64,000 bases of DNA. Source: Novosphingobium sp. PP1Y. GTDB taxonomy: Bacteria; Pseudomonadota; Alphaproteobacteria; Sphingomonadales; Sphingomonadaceae. A program made the position numbers and the translations under genes. Below, piece after piece: positions 16,838 to 26,073 of the stretch. The notes beneath the pieces are model-generated. The model worked only from the letters and a program-made list of their open reading frames with translations, was not told the DNA's origin and did no database searches. Position 1 is the first letter of the stretch. Every line of letters starts with the position of its first letter. Location of the stretch: assembly GCF_000253255.1 (NCBI RefSeq), contig NC_015583.1, positions 372,001 through 436,000 on the forward strand. Reading direction: 5' to 3'.

Positions 16838-18163
16838 TTAGTCGGTGCCTGCCACCGTCAGCACTGCCAGCGAAAGCGCCTGCGCGCCTGCGCGAATTGC
16901 CGGTTCGGGGTCGGGTGCAAAGAATGGCGAGTGGTTCACCGGCGGCCTTTCACCCTTCTTGACGTATCCCGCCAGGACATCCGCATCGACGCCGCCGATG
17001 CCCACGAAGACGGACGGCACGCCTGCGGTCACGAACTCCGAATAGTCTTCGCTCCCAGAACCTGCGGGCTTGTCTTCCGATTCTACCGTGACTTTCCCGC
17101 TGACGGCCTCCTTGACCACGGCCGCGACCGAGTCCGCCAGCTTCGGATCGTTATAAAGTGCCGCGGTGCCATAAAGGTAATCGATCTGCGGTTCGGGCGC
17201 GCCGGCCATGGCAGACACGGCATCGGCCGTCTTCTTGACGCCGTCCATGAGCTGTTGCCGCACCTCCGGATCGTGCGAACGCAAGGTAAGCTGCAGAACC
17301 GAGGTGTCGGGGATGATATTGGGCGCCGTGCCTGCATGGAAACTGCCGACGGTAATGACGCCGAACTTCCCGGGATCGACTTCCCGGCTGCGGATCGACT
17401 GCACGTCGCTCACGAAGTGCCCGCCCATTACGATCGGATCGATGCTCGAAGCGGGCATCGATCCATGGGCGCCCTTGCCCTTGAAGGTAATACGCAATTG
17501 GTCGGAAGCCGAAGAAGAGGTGCCTTCCTTGAAACGCACATTGCCGGAAGCCTCAGGGCTGACATGGGCCGCGAACCCATAGTCGGGTTTGGGAAAGCGC
17601 GTGAACAGCCCATCATCGAGCATGGCCTTCGCCCCGCTGACGGTTTCTTCGGCTGGCTGGCCGATGAACATCAGCGTGCCGTGCCAGCGGTCCTTCATCG
17701 CCAGCAGGGCCTCGGCCGTGGCCACCCACCAGGTCATGTGGATGTCATGCCCGCAGGCATGCATCGTGGGCGTGACCTTTCCGTCGATTTCCTGCGTGTA
17801 ATGACTGGCATAAGGCAGCCCGGTCTTTTCCAGAACCGGCAGACCGTCAAGTTCGGTGCGCACGAGTACGGTGGGACCGTCACCGTTGCGATAAATCGCA
17901 ACGATGCCGGTGCCGCCGACCTTCTCGGTCACGGTAAAGCCGAGCTTGCGCATCCTTGCGGCCAGCAAGGCCGCCGTGCGCGTTTCCTGAAAGGCAACTT
18001 CAGGATGCGCGTGGATGTCCTCATAAAGCGCCTGAAGCTGCGGGTAGTTCTTGTCGAGCACGGCATCGATCCGCGCGAGGTCTGCCTTGGGGTCGGGCAC
18101 AGCCGCAACCGCCGGAGAGGCAGCCAGTCCTGCCAGAAGCAGCAAGAGTGGTGACTTCTTCAT
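16838..18163 (-). CDS. Exported M20-family amidohydrolase/peptidase
   Basis: A 441-residue metallohydrolase with a signal peptide (MKKSPLLLLLAGLAASPAVAA) and an M20/amidohydrolase core. The metal-binding motifs are HAHPEVAFQE, MHACGHDIHM and GQPAEET, and HGSMP lies at the dimerisation-domain boundary. Family members hydrolyse N-acyl amino acids, hippurate or dipeptides; the signal peptide puts this one in the periplasm. The start at 18163 is fixed by AAGGAGA, which overlaps the TAA stop of the upstream TonB receptor gene. The two genes therefore form a tight operon in which the receptor presumably delivers the substrate. An IS21-type insertion in the receptor gene may reduce its expression by polarity. 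Confidence 0.9.
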   Translation of the reverse strand: MKKSPLLLLLAGLAASPAVAAVPDPKADLARIDAVLDKNYPQLQALYEDIHAHPEVAFQETRTAALLAARMRKLGFTVTEKVGGTGIVAIYRNGDGPTVLVRTELDGLPVLEKTGLPYASHYTQEIDGKVTPTMHACGHDIHMTWWVATAEALLAMKDRWHGTLMFIGQPAEETVSGAKAMLDDGLFTRFPKPDYGFAAHVSPEASGNVRFKEGTSSSASDQLRITFKGKGAHGSMPASSIDPIVMGGHFVSDVQSIRSREVDPGKFGVITVGSFHAGTAPNIIPDTSVLQLTLRSHDPEVRQQLMDGVKKTADAVSAMAGAPEPQIDYLYGTAALYNDPKLADSVAAVVKEAVSGKVTVESEDKPAGSGSEDYSEFVTAGVPSVFVGIGGVDADVLAGYVKKGERPPVNHSPFFAPDPEPAIRAGAQALSLAVLTVAGTD

Positions 18164-18176
18164 CGGTTGGGTCTCC

Positions 18177-19457
18177 TTACATTGCAAAGTGGAAATTGAC
18201 GCCGAACGTGCGCGGCTGGATCGAGAAGGTCAGGTTGCTGTAGCCAAAGCCGTTGGTCTGGCTGACGTTGCCCACCGTATCGGTGACGTTGTTGACGTAG
18301 ACAGCCATGCCCCAGGTCTCATTCTCGACACCTGCCCTGAGATTCAGGGTTGCGTAATCGCCGTAGTAGGTGAGGTAAGGATCGGTCCGGCTGACATTCG
18401 ACTTCATCTTGCCGGTGTAGGCAAAGTCCGCACGCAGCAGGCCATCGAAGCGATCGCTGAGCGCCCACTTGTAGGCGGCGGAGGCAGCGCCGCTCCACTT
18501 CGGGCTGTTGGACAGGCGATCGCCCTTCTTGCCGCTCGACGCGGTCACGAGGATATCTTCGTTCGCCTGGTCTTCGGTCAGCTTGCCGTCGGTGTAACCG
18601 CCTGAAACGGACAGCGAGAGGCCGGACAGGGGACGAACCGTCAGGTCGACTTCACCACCACGGATCCTTGCCGCACCGGCATTGGTGAGGAAGGAATAAA
18701 GACCATCGGCCGTACGGGCGCTAAGCTGCATGTTGCTCCAGTCGATCTGGAACACCGCGGCATTGAAGATAACGTCACCGCCCAGCCAGGATGTCTTCAC
18801 ACCGGCTTCGTAGTTCCACAGGCTGTCTGCGTCATAAGCGATCAGGTTGTCCGGCAGGATCGGAATGTTGTTCGCGCCGCCGGGACGAAAGCCCTTTGCC
18901 GCCGAGGCATAGGCCATGAAATCCGGGGTGAAATTGTAACTGATATTGAACTTCTGGATCAGGCCGTTGGCGCTGGCCTTCTCCCGGGAATAATCGGCAA
19001 GAACGCTCCCCGTCAGCGGGCTGGCGAGCGTTGCCTCGCCACCGGTCGTCTTCGTGTAGTCGTAATAGCGCAGGCCGCCGGTCAGGCTGAGCTTGTCGGT
19101 CGGGTGCAGGGTGACTTCGCCGAACCCTGCCAACTGCCGGACTTTCGTTTCTACGTATCGATAGCTCAGGTTCCGAAGCGGATCGGGTACCGACCCGTCG
19201 ACCGGGCTCACGCTGGTCGTGTTGCTGTCGATGTGATCCTTGCGATGCTCGTAATAACCGCCGATCGTCCAGTCGATGAAGTTGGTGCCGTTGGACGCCA
19301 GCCGCACTTCGTAGTTCTGCGACTTGAGCCAAGCCGGCTGATACCCGATCGCAGGCAGGACAGAGGAGGCATAATCGCTGAAGTCGCTCTGCTGATCCGC
19401 CGAGCAGGCGGCGCTCTGCCCATAGTATGCGCTGCAAGTGCTGGGCAGCGATCCAAG
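18177..19457 (-). pseudogene. TonB-dependent receptor, C-terminal part (IS-interrupted)
   Basis: This is the beta-barrel portion (about 426 residues, from LGSLPSTCSAYYGQS to FGVNFHFAM) of a receptor whose N-terminal part lies at 22088-23098. An IS21-family element and one copy of the target duplication separate them. Joining base 22088 to base 19457 on the minus strand keeps the reading frame and gives a receptor of about 763 residues with no other defect visible. The barrel shows the expected repeated strand pattern and terminal aromatic-rich strand. The stop codon TAA is part of the ribosome-binding region of the downstream M20 hydrolase gene. Confidence 0.9.
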
Positions 19458-19464
19458 CGCTGCC
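19458..19464. repeat. Target-site duplication, left copy (CGCTGCC)
   Basis: It is identical to 22088-22094 on the other side of the IS element, and a duplication of this size is within the range made by IS21-type transposition. It marks the exact insertion point in the receptor gene. Confidence 0.9.
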
Positions 19465-19468
19465 TGTC

Positions 19469-19513
19469 GCGCGACGATCAGGGTGAGAAAGCGCGACAAT
19501 CAAGATGAGAATC
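19469..19513 (+). repeat. IS21 left-end tandem transposase-binding repeats
   Basis: Two adjacent copies (22 and 23 bases) begin GCGCGACGATCAGGG and GCGCGACAATCAAGA. They match the inverted pair at the right end. Confidence 0.85.
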
Positions 19514-19568
19514 CGGTGTGTCGGGATCGGCGGAGGGCGTAGCCCGTAGCCGGTCCCGACACACCGGA
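19512..19568. promoter_or_regulatory. Long hairpin upstream of istA
   Basis: Perfect 15-bp arms (19512-19526 and 19554-19568, CCGGTGTGTCGGGA type) enclose a smaller GGGC-GTA-GCCC hairpin. The position between the IS end and istA suggests a structure that limits read-through transcription from outside into the transposase genes (inference). Confidence 0.6.
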
Positions 19569-19687
19569 GGCGCTCTTTGCGGGGTGCCTGTGATGGTCGT
19601 GGTGGCCGCTATGCATCGGGTTTTCCGGGGAGGAGGACCTGGCGTGTGGCCGGCCGACACATCAACGATCATCAGGTGAGACTTTTC

Positions 19688-21151
19688 ATGACCAACAGAC
19701 GTAATAACCCCGTCGCTCTGGCGGCGGCGAAGGCCGGGTTCAGCCCGGCGACGGGCTATCGGGTTTTGCAGGACGCCCGGTTGCCATCACAGCGGCAAAC
19801 ACCGCGCAGCCGGCGCCGGCCCGATCCCCTTGCCGGTATCTTCGATGAAGTGGTGGTGCCGATGCTGGAGGCTGCTCCCGGCCTTCGGCCCATAGCGATC
19901 TTCGAGGAACTGCGGCGCCGATATCCCGAGACCGTGTTCGGCTCCCGGCGAACCCTGGAGCGGCGCATTCGCGACTGGCGCGCCATGAACGGGCAAGATC
20001 GCGAAGTCATTTTCCGGCAAGTGCACGAGGCGGGGCGGCTCGGCCTGTCCGATTTTACGTGCATGGACGATCTGGCAGTTTCGATCGCCGGACAGCCGCT
20101 GGACCACCTGCTCTATCACTTCCGGCTGCCTTGCGGCGGCTTCGAGCACGGACACGTCATCCTGGGCGGCGAGAGTTTCGTTGCCTTGGCCGAAGGGCTG
20201 CAGAACGCGCTCTGGTCCGCAGGCGGTGCGCCGAAGCTTCATCGCACCGATAGCCTGTCAGCCGCCTTCCGCAATCTGGACGCCGATGCCAAGATCGACC
20301 TGACCAGGCGCTATGACGCGCTCTGTGCCCATTATGGAATGGAGCCCACGAGGAACAACCGGGGCATTGCCCATGAGAACGGCGCGATCGAGAGTGCCCA
20401 TGGCCATATCAAGGCTGCCGTGAAGGATGCGCTGCTGCTGCGCGGTAGCGGCGACTTCGCCGACCTTGCCGACTATCGCCGCTTCATCGACGAGGTCGTA
20501 AATGCGCGCAACCGGCGGCACGGCCCCGGGATCGATGCCGAACGCAAGTTCCTGCAGCCGCTGCCGGACGTGCGCACCACCGACTACGAGGAGATCCTCG
20601 TGACGGTCACGTCCTCGGGCGGCTTCACGCTGCGCAAGGTGTTCTACACGGTCCCATCCCGCCTGATCGGGCACCGTTTGCGGGTCCGCCTGTATGATGA
20701 CCGCCTCGACGTCTTCATCGGCGGCACGAGGCTCATGACCCTGCCGCGCGGCCGCGCGGGCATGAACGGGAAGCACGGCCACGTCGTCGATTACCGCCAC
20801 GTGATCCATTCCCTGCGCCGCAAACCCATGGCGCTGCTGGGCCTGGTCTATCGCGACAGCCTGTTCCCGCGAGATGCCTATCGCCTGATGTTCGACCACT
20901 TGCTGGAAGTTCAAGGCGAGCGGGAGGCATGCCGCACTACCGTCGCACTTCTGGCCATGGCCCACGAACGCGCCTGCGAGGCCGAGCTCGCCGCGCTCCT
21001 GACCGAGGATCTGACCGCGCGCCGAACACCGTGCCTGACAACCTTGCGGGCCCGGTTTAGTCCGGACCCTGCCGATCTGCCCGAAGTCGTGGTCCAACTG
21101 GTGCCGCTCTCGATCTACGACGGACTGATCGAACAGGGAGAAGCCGCATGA
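19688..21151 (+). CDS. istA: IS21-family transposase IstA
   Basis: A 487-residue transposase. An N-terminal HTH-containing region (about 1-110) precedes a DDE/RNase H-like integrase core: the first Asp lies in LSDFTCMDDL, then PKLHRTDSLSAAF, and the Glu in RGIAHENGAIESAHGHIK. A C-terminal Mu-transposase-like beta domain follows (GGFTLRKVFYTVPSRLIGH). All catalytic acids appear present. The start ATG 19688 follows GGTGAG. The stop overlaps istB by the usual ATGA arrangement, implying translational coupling. It acts at the repeats on both IS ends together with IstB. Confidence 0.95.
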   Translation: MTNRRNNPVALAAAKAGFSPATGYRVLQDARLPSQRQTPRSRRRPDPLAGIFDEVVVPMLEAAPGLRPIAIFEELRRRYPETVFGSRRTLERRIRDWRAMNGQDREVIFRQVHEAGRLGLSDFTCMDDLAVSIAGQPLDHLLYHFRLPCGGFEHGHVILGGESFVALAEGLQNALWSAGGAPKLHRTDSLSAAFRNLDADAKIDLTRRYDALCAHYGMEPTRNNRGIAHENGAIESAHGHIKAAVKDALLLRGSGDFADLADYRRFIDEVVNARNRRHGPGIDAERKFLQPLPDVRTTDYEEILVTVTSSGGFTLRKVFYTVPSRLIGHRLRVRLYDDRLDVFIGGTRLMTLPRGRAGMNGKHGHVVDYRHVIHSLRRKPMALLGLVYRDSLFPRDAYRLMFDHLLEVQGEREACRTTVALLAMAHERACEAELAALLTEDLTARRTPCLTTLRARFSPDPADLPEVVVQLVPLSIYDGLIEQGEAA

Positions 21152-22017
21152 ACGCAGCTCCCATGATCGATGCACAGCGCCTCAGCCTCATGCTCAACGA
21201 GCTGCGCCTGCCCACCATCAAGCACATCTGGGGGGACTTTGCCGCCCAGGCGGACAAGGAAGGGTGGCCGGCCAGCAGGTTCCTCGCCGCGCTCGCCGAA
21301 CACGAACTCGCCGAACGAGATCGCCGCCGGATCGAGCGTCATCTGGCAGAGGCCCATCTGCCCGCGGGCAAGACCCTGGACTGCTTCGCCTTCGATGCCG
21401 TGCCGATGATCTCCAAGGCTCAGGTCATGGCCCTGTGCGCCGGCGATGGCTGGCTCGAGCAAGGCGCCAACCTCATCCTGTTCGGTCCGCCCGGCGGCGG
21501 CAAAACCCATCTTGCCGCGGCAATCGGCCTCGCACTGGTGGAACGGGGCTGGAGGGTTCTGTTCACCCGAACTTCCGACCTCGTGCAACGCCTGCAGGTC
21601 GCGCGGCGCGAACTCGCACTTGAATCCGCCATGGCCAGGCTCGACAAATACCACCTGCTCATTCTCGACGACTTCGCCTACGTCTCGCGCGATCAGGCCG
21701 AGACGTCGGTGCTCTTCGAGCTGATCAGCGCACGCTACGAGCGACGGTCGTTGCTGATCACCGCCAACCAGCCCTTCGGCGAATGGAACAGGGTCTTCCC
21801 CGATCCCGCGATGACGCTCGCCGCCGTGGACAGGCTCGTGCACCATGCCACCATCTTCGAGATGAACGTCGAAAGTTACCGGCGGCGCACCGCACAGGCC
21901 AGGCGCACCGGTGCCGGGCGCCCCGCCGCCTACACCACGCCAAAGGTCCTCGAGACCATCCGCGACAATCAGGATGAGAACGACGACCTTGCCAGCGACA
22001 ATCAAAACAGGCACTGA
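21148..22017 (+). CDS. istB: IS21-family helper ATPase IstB
   Basis: A 289-residue AAA+ DnaC/DnaA-like ATPase that assists IstA in target selection. Walker A is GPPGGGKTH (about residues 113-121) and Walker B is LLILDDF. Sensor-type residues lie in LLITANQPFGEW. It starts inside the istA stop codon (ATGA overlap). The length is typical of IstB (240-290 residues) and no defect is visible. Confidence 0.95.
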   Translation: MNAAPMIDAQRLSLMLNELRLPTIKHIWGDFAAQADKEGWPASRFLAALAEHELAERDRRRIERHLAEAHLPAGKTLDCFAFDAVPMISKAQVMALCAGDGWLEQGANLILFGPPGGGKTHLAAAIGLALVERGWRVLFTRTSDLVQRLQVARRELALESAMARLDKYHLLILDDFAYVSRDQAETSVLFELISARYERRSLLITANQPFGEWNRVFPDPAMTLAAVDRLVHHATIFEMNVESYRRRTAQARRTGAGRPAAYTTPKVLETIRDNQDENDDLASDNQNRH

Positions 22018-22037
22018 TCGACGCGCCGCGACAATCA

Positions 22038-22083
22038 CATTCTCATCCTGATTGACGCGCAATCCTCATCCAGTTTGTCGCGC
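22038..22083 (-). repeat. IS21 right-end tandem transposase-binding repeats
   Basis: Two adjacent 23-base copies, inverted relative to the left pair. On the minus strand they begin GCGCGACAAACTGGATG and GCGCGTCAATCAGGATG. Confidence 0.85.
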
Positions 22084-22087
22084 TACA

Positions 22088-22094
22088 CGCTGCC
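22088..22094. repeat. Target-site duplication, right copy (CGCTGCC)
   Basis: It is identical to 19458-19464 and lies inside the coding sequence of the interrupted receptor. Confidence 0.9.
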
Positions 22095-23098
22095 ACTGCA
22101 GGCGTGAAGTCGACGGCGCGCACGATGTTGAACTTGTAGTAAGTACCCGTGGCGGTCAGCGTGGCGAAGCCGAAATCCTGGTCCGCCTTGAGATTGTAGA
22201 GCTGCATCTCGCTGCGGAAGGGCAGGCGGACGCGCGAGTCCGTCTTGTAGCGACCGACTTGCGGATACCAGCCCTGCAGATCGTCGGCCTTGGACTTTTC
22301 GTAGATGGCAGTAGCCGTGACTGTCGTGTCCGGACCGGGCTCGTAGCCGATCAGTGCGCGAACGCCCCGCGCCGTGTTGTCGTTGATGTTCTTGTCGCCG
22401 TAACGGACATTGTCGATGAAGCCCGGCTTCTTCTGGTAGTAGCCGACAAGACGAACCGCGAGCTTATCTTCCACAATGGGTATGTTGACCATGGCCTTGG
22501 CGCCATATCCGGTACCACCGCCATCGATCGCCGAGGCTTCGGCCTCTGCAGCCGTTTCGTAGGTCGACGCATCCGGCTTCTTGAAGATGATGCGCAAGGT
22601 GCCTGCCATCGAGCTTGCGCCATAAAGCGTGCCCTGCGGACCGCGCAAAACTTCCACTCGCTCGACATCGAACAGGTTGAGGTTGGCCGCTACCGAGCCC
22701 GGGTCCTGTGTCGTGCCGCTCGGCCCGGTGACCGGCGTCTCGTCGTAGTACAGGCCCACGGTGGCTTCACCGGCCGCGTTGACGCCGCGGATGCTGATGC
22801 GGCTGCTGCCGATCTGACCCTGCGTGACGTTGAGGTTGGGCACCTGGCGGAAATAGCCGGAAAGATCGCTGGACCCCATGTCGCGCAGCGTATCGCCGCT
22901 CAGCGCCGCAATGCTGATCGGGGTCTCCTGCAGGGTGGAATCGCGCCGCAGGGCGGTCACCACGATGTCGCCCGAGGCAAGGACACCCTCGTTTGCGCTT
23001 TCGCTGGTGGCGGCAGCATCGCTGGTCTGGGCCATCGACGTGAGCGGGAATGCGGATACAGCGGCCAGAAGCGCGGCCATGGTGATCGAAGACTTCAT
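22088..23098 (-). pseudogene. TonB-dependent receptor, N-terminal part (IS-interrupted)
   Basis: These 337 codons encode a signal peptide (MKSSITMAALLAAVSAFPLT, cleavage near SMAQ), a TonB-box-like GDIVVTALRRDST, the plug domain (IRGVNAAGEATVGLYYD, VEVLRGPQGTLYGASSMAGT) and the first barrel strands. The IS element then cuts the gene within PAVAA. ATG 23098 follows AAGGGGGGT as ribosome-binding site. The part is closely paralogous to the STN-containing receptor immediately upstream (shared EPS/EAT-VGLYY and GPSG-T-DPG plug signatures). A fused read into the IS would stop after about 16 codons, so no functional receptor is expected. Confidence 0.92.
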
Positions 23099-23443
23099 GT
23101 GCAAAGATACCCCCCTTGGTACAGGACGTTTTTGGTTGGCGATAAGCCAGCCTCCCCTGCGATCCTTCCCTGGCGACGATTTTGTTTTTGATCGGGATGA
23201 ATGGGATGCGGCGCAGCCCGGTTCCGGACGAACGTTACGGCAGACAGGCCATGACCGGACGAAGGTCCGCCAATACCGCCTGCACTGCCGTTCGTTCCGG
23301 TCACAAAGCCACGCCCCACCTTGCCCCCGCGAGTGCGACCCGAAGGGCGTTCACAGAGGAAGACGCAGCGCCGAAGCGAGTCCGCACCGAATTATGAAAG
23401 TTTTTTTGCAGTGCAGCAGATTGCGATAGATCGCGCCTGAGAA
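23099..23443. other. Intergenic region between tandem receptors
   Basis: About 345 bases upstream of the IS-interrupted receptor gene and downstream of the STN receptor gene. It must hold the promoter of the former. No gene or strong hairpin is seen. Confidence 0.4.
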
Positions 23444-25960
23444 TCAGAAGCTTGCGTTGAAGCCGATCGAGACGGTGCGGGGACGGACCCGCGTGATCGT
23501 CCGGGGCGCGATCAGGAGATTGGAAGCGTAGATACGATCCTGGCTTCCCGTCAGATTGGTCACCCCTACAGTCACCGAATGCGCCGATCCCTGCAGGATT
23601 GCGCGCATGTCGATCGATCCGGCGCTGCCGATGCGCATCGTCCGGTCGTCAGCGCGGTGGGTCATCGAATAGTGGCGGCTGCTGAAATGGCCGTAGAGGG
23701 CCAGCTTGAACGCGAGGTCGCCGCCGACATCCCAGCGGCTCGTCAGGACACCGCTTGCAATGAACGGGGGAACGAGGCCCAGGCGATCGCCCGCACGGCC
23801 GGTGGCCTGCGCGATCTCACTTACCTGATCGGACGTCAGGCGGGGATCGAGGTAGGTCGCCTGCACATTCGCCTCGAAGTGCCCACCGGCCCGGGCTTTC
23901 AGTCCCAGTTCGACCCCGTCGATACGCGCACTTCCCAGGTTGCTGATGATGCCGAAGGCGCCGTTGTTCGTGATGGCCGAGACTTCCATGTCCGACCAGA
24001 CCTGGCGGAACGCAGCGCCGCTGAGCTGGATCGCATCGCGCGCCAGCGACACGCGCCAGCCTACTTCCCGACTGACGAGGCGATCGCCAAGGTATACCGC
24101 AGCGTCGCTCGGCAGTCCCGGCACAATGTTGATGCCGCCCGGCCGGAATCCTTGCGCCAGCTCACCGTAGATCAGCCAATCCGTCCGAGGATAGAAGTCG
24201 AAGCGAATGCGTCCCACCGTGCCCCGCACCGAGTACACGTACGATTGCATGCCTTCGCTGCCGTAGACCTCTGTCGCGGGATTGCGCAGGACGCTCTCTC
24301 CGCTTGCCGAGCGACGATACCGAAAAATGCGCCCACCCGCGGTGACATGAAGGCGCTCCAGCGCATTCCATGTCACATCGCCGAACGCCGCCACCTGATT
24401 GAGGGACCCTGCAAACCACCGCTGGCTCAACAGGGGAGCGGTGGCATCAATCATCCCCCGCTCGTCCGTACGGCGAGTCAGGCTCTCCCCTTTGTCGGTG
24501 CGGCGATTGAAGAAAAAGCCGGTCGTCCAGTTCAGTGCACCCCGTCCGGACAGGCGCAATTCGGCCGAGGTGCTGCTGACACGCAGAGGCTGATCGAGCA
24601 CGGCTGGCGTCGCGGAATTCAGATAGCTGCCGAATTGCGTGAGTTCGGCCGCTGTACATCCCGATGCCGCAGGCCTGTCGAAATAGCCGGCGCAGGCCTG
24701 CGGGTCGCCGCGCAGATCTTCGAGGACGGCGGTGAAATCGAAACTCCGGCGAGGCAGCCAACGGTAGCGCGAAGCCGAAAGTTCAACATCGGTCGTGCCA
24801 AGCGCGCCACGAACGACGGCGGAAGCCATCCAGAACCGGCTTGAAAAAGGCAGGCGAACGGCGCGGTTGGTTCGGTTCCTGCCCACGTCACCGCTGCCGC
24901 TTCCGAAATCGTCATACACGGTCTTCTGATAGGCACCTTCGATCGCGAGCGACCAGTCCGGGTCGGGTTCCCACTTCACAGCCAGACGCGCACCCGCGTC
25001 GTCCCTCTTGCCGATGTTGACCAGACCGAGCGCCACATTGTCGACAAAGCCCGCCTCGCGCCGGCGATAGGTGACTGCACGCAGGGCCGCGCGTCCAGGC
25101 ACGAGTGGGAGATTGATCGCCGACGAAGCGTCGAAACCAACTCCGCCACCCTTCGTGGAGGAGACGGAGCCATCGACATCGACGGAATAGGCATCGAGAT
25201 CGGGCTGGCGAAAGAGCACACGCATGGTGCCTGCCAGCGATCCGGCGCCGTACAGAGTCCCCTGCGGCCCACGCAGCACCTCGATCCGATCGACGTCGAT
25301 CAACAGCAGGTTGGGCGTCATCAGGCCAGGATCCGAAGTGGAGCCCGAAGGCCCCAGAACCGGAACATTGCCGTAATAGAGCCCGACGCTAGGTTCGCCT
25401 GCACTGATCACACCGCGTAGCGACAGCCGGTCCAGCCCCGCACCTTGCGACGTGATCGTCAGGCTGGGGGCCAACCTTGCAACGTCGGCATTCGTTCTAC
25501 CCGCCAGTTCACTCCACTCCTGCCCGTCAATCGCAATCATGCTGACCGGAGTGTCCAGCAGGAGCGTTGGTCTTCGCAGTGCGGTTACAATGATGGAAGA
25601 CGGCGGCGGCACATGGGCAGGTCGCTCGCCGGATGAAACGGAAGCCTCGCCGGGACCTTTGAACTTGGCGACTTCGATGCGCTCTATGATGAAGGTCCGT
25701 GGCGCGATGCGCCTTGCGCGCAGGCCCGTACCGCGCAGCAATTCGTCAAGCGCGGCCTCGGGATTCCGCGGTTTTCCGGGCTTGGCCACCTGAAGCCCGG
25801 ACACCGTCTCCGGCCGGAAGAGGATCGAGAGATGGCCGCGCCGGGCGAGAGATTGCAGGGCCTCGGCGAGGGAAGCCCGACCGGTCGCAGCAAGCGCCGG
25901 GGGCACGGCGAAAGTGGAACAGGTCCATGCCAGGAAAACGATCAGGGCCTGCCGCGCCAT
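23444..25960 (-). CDS. TonB-dependent receptor with N-terminal STN signalling domain
   Basis: An 838-residue outer-membrane transducer. A signal peptide (residues 1-25, cleavage near ALAAT) precedes a secretin/TonB short N-terminal domain (about 28-95: ASLAEALQSLARRGHLSILF to RTFIIERIE), which contacts FecR in surface-signalling systems. The plug (about 120-250, with IEVLRGPQGTLYGAGSLAGT) and a barrel ending in SIGFNASF follow. The divergent ECF sigma and FecR genes start 114 bases away, completing a FecIRA-like circuit. The ligand is unknown, but the plug resembles that of the adjacent IS-interrupted receptor. ATG 25960 is chosen although its ribosome-binding site is weak; a TTG at 25966 is the alternative. 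Confidence 0.93.
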   Translation of the reverse strand: MARQALIVFLAWTCSTFAVPPALAATGRASLAEALQSLARRGHLSILFRPETVSGLQVAKPGKPRNPEAALDELLRGTGLRARRIAPRTFIIERIEVAKFKGPGEASVSSGERPAHVPPPSSIIVTALRRPTLLLDTPVSMIAIDGQEWSELAGRTNADVARLAPSLTITSQGAGLDRLSLRGVISAGEPSVGLYYGNVPVLGPSGSTSDPGLMTPNLLLIDVDRIEVLRGPQGTLYGAGSLAGTMRVLFRQPDLDAYSVDVDGSVSSTKGGGVGFDASSAINLPLVPGRAALRAVTYRRREAGFVDNVALGLVNIGKRDDAGARLAVKWEPDPDWSLAIEGAYQKTVYDDFGSGSGDVGRNRTNRAVRLPFSSRFWMASAVVRGALGTTDVELSASRYRWLPRRSFDFTAVLEDLRGDPQACAGYFDRPAASGCTAAELTQFGSYLNSATPAVLDQPLRVSSTSAELRLSGRGALNWTTGFFFNRRTDKGESLTRRTDERGMIDATAPLLSQRWFAGSLNQVAAFGDVTWNALERLHVTAGGRIFRYRRSASGESVLRNPATEVYGSEGMQSYVYSVRGTVGRIRFDFYPRTDWLIYGELAQGFRPGGINIVPGLPSDAAVYLGDRLVSREVGWRVSLARDAIQLSGAAFRQVWSDMEVSAITNNGAFGIISNLGSARIDGVELGLKARAGGHFEANVQATYLDPRLTSDQVSEIAQATGRAGDRLGLVPPFIASGVLTSRWDVGGDLAFKLALYGHFSSRHYSMTHRADDRTMRIGSAGSIDMRAILQGSAHSVTVGVTNLTGSQDRIYASNLLIAPRTITRVRPRTVSIGFNASF

Positions 25961-26073
25961 TACCAAGGGCCAAATCTCTTGCGTGTTTCCTGAAATGCGA
26001 AAGTTTGATTACTCTAGCCTGATTCGCCGACCGTGATAGTCGGCCGAAAGCCTTTTTCACACCTGGGTCCCGG

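Larger units (their letters stand above)
19465..22087 (+). mobile_element. IS21-family insertion sequence (2623 bp)
   Basis: A complete element carrying istA and istB in overlapping frames. It is bounded by TGTCGCGCGAC (left) and the inverse of TGTAGCGCGAC (right) and flanked by 7-bp duplications CGCTGCC. Each end holds two tandem 22-23-bp repeats related to GCGCGACAATCAGGATGAGAAT (left 19469-19490 and 19491-19513; right, inverted, 22061-22083 and 22038-22060). This is the multiple transposase-binding-site arrangement known for IS21. It interrupts a TonB receptor gene in the opposite orientation to that gene. Both transposition genes are intact, so the element may be active. Confidence 0.95.

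Noticed and set aside
16763..18154. 463-residue open frame on the plus strand
   Set aside because: It is antisense to the exported M20 hydrolase, which has all the family motifs, and it has no ribosome-binding site or similarity.
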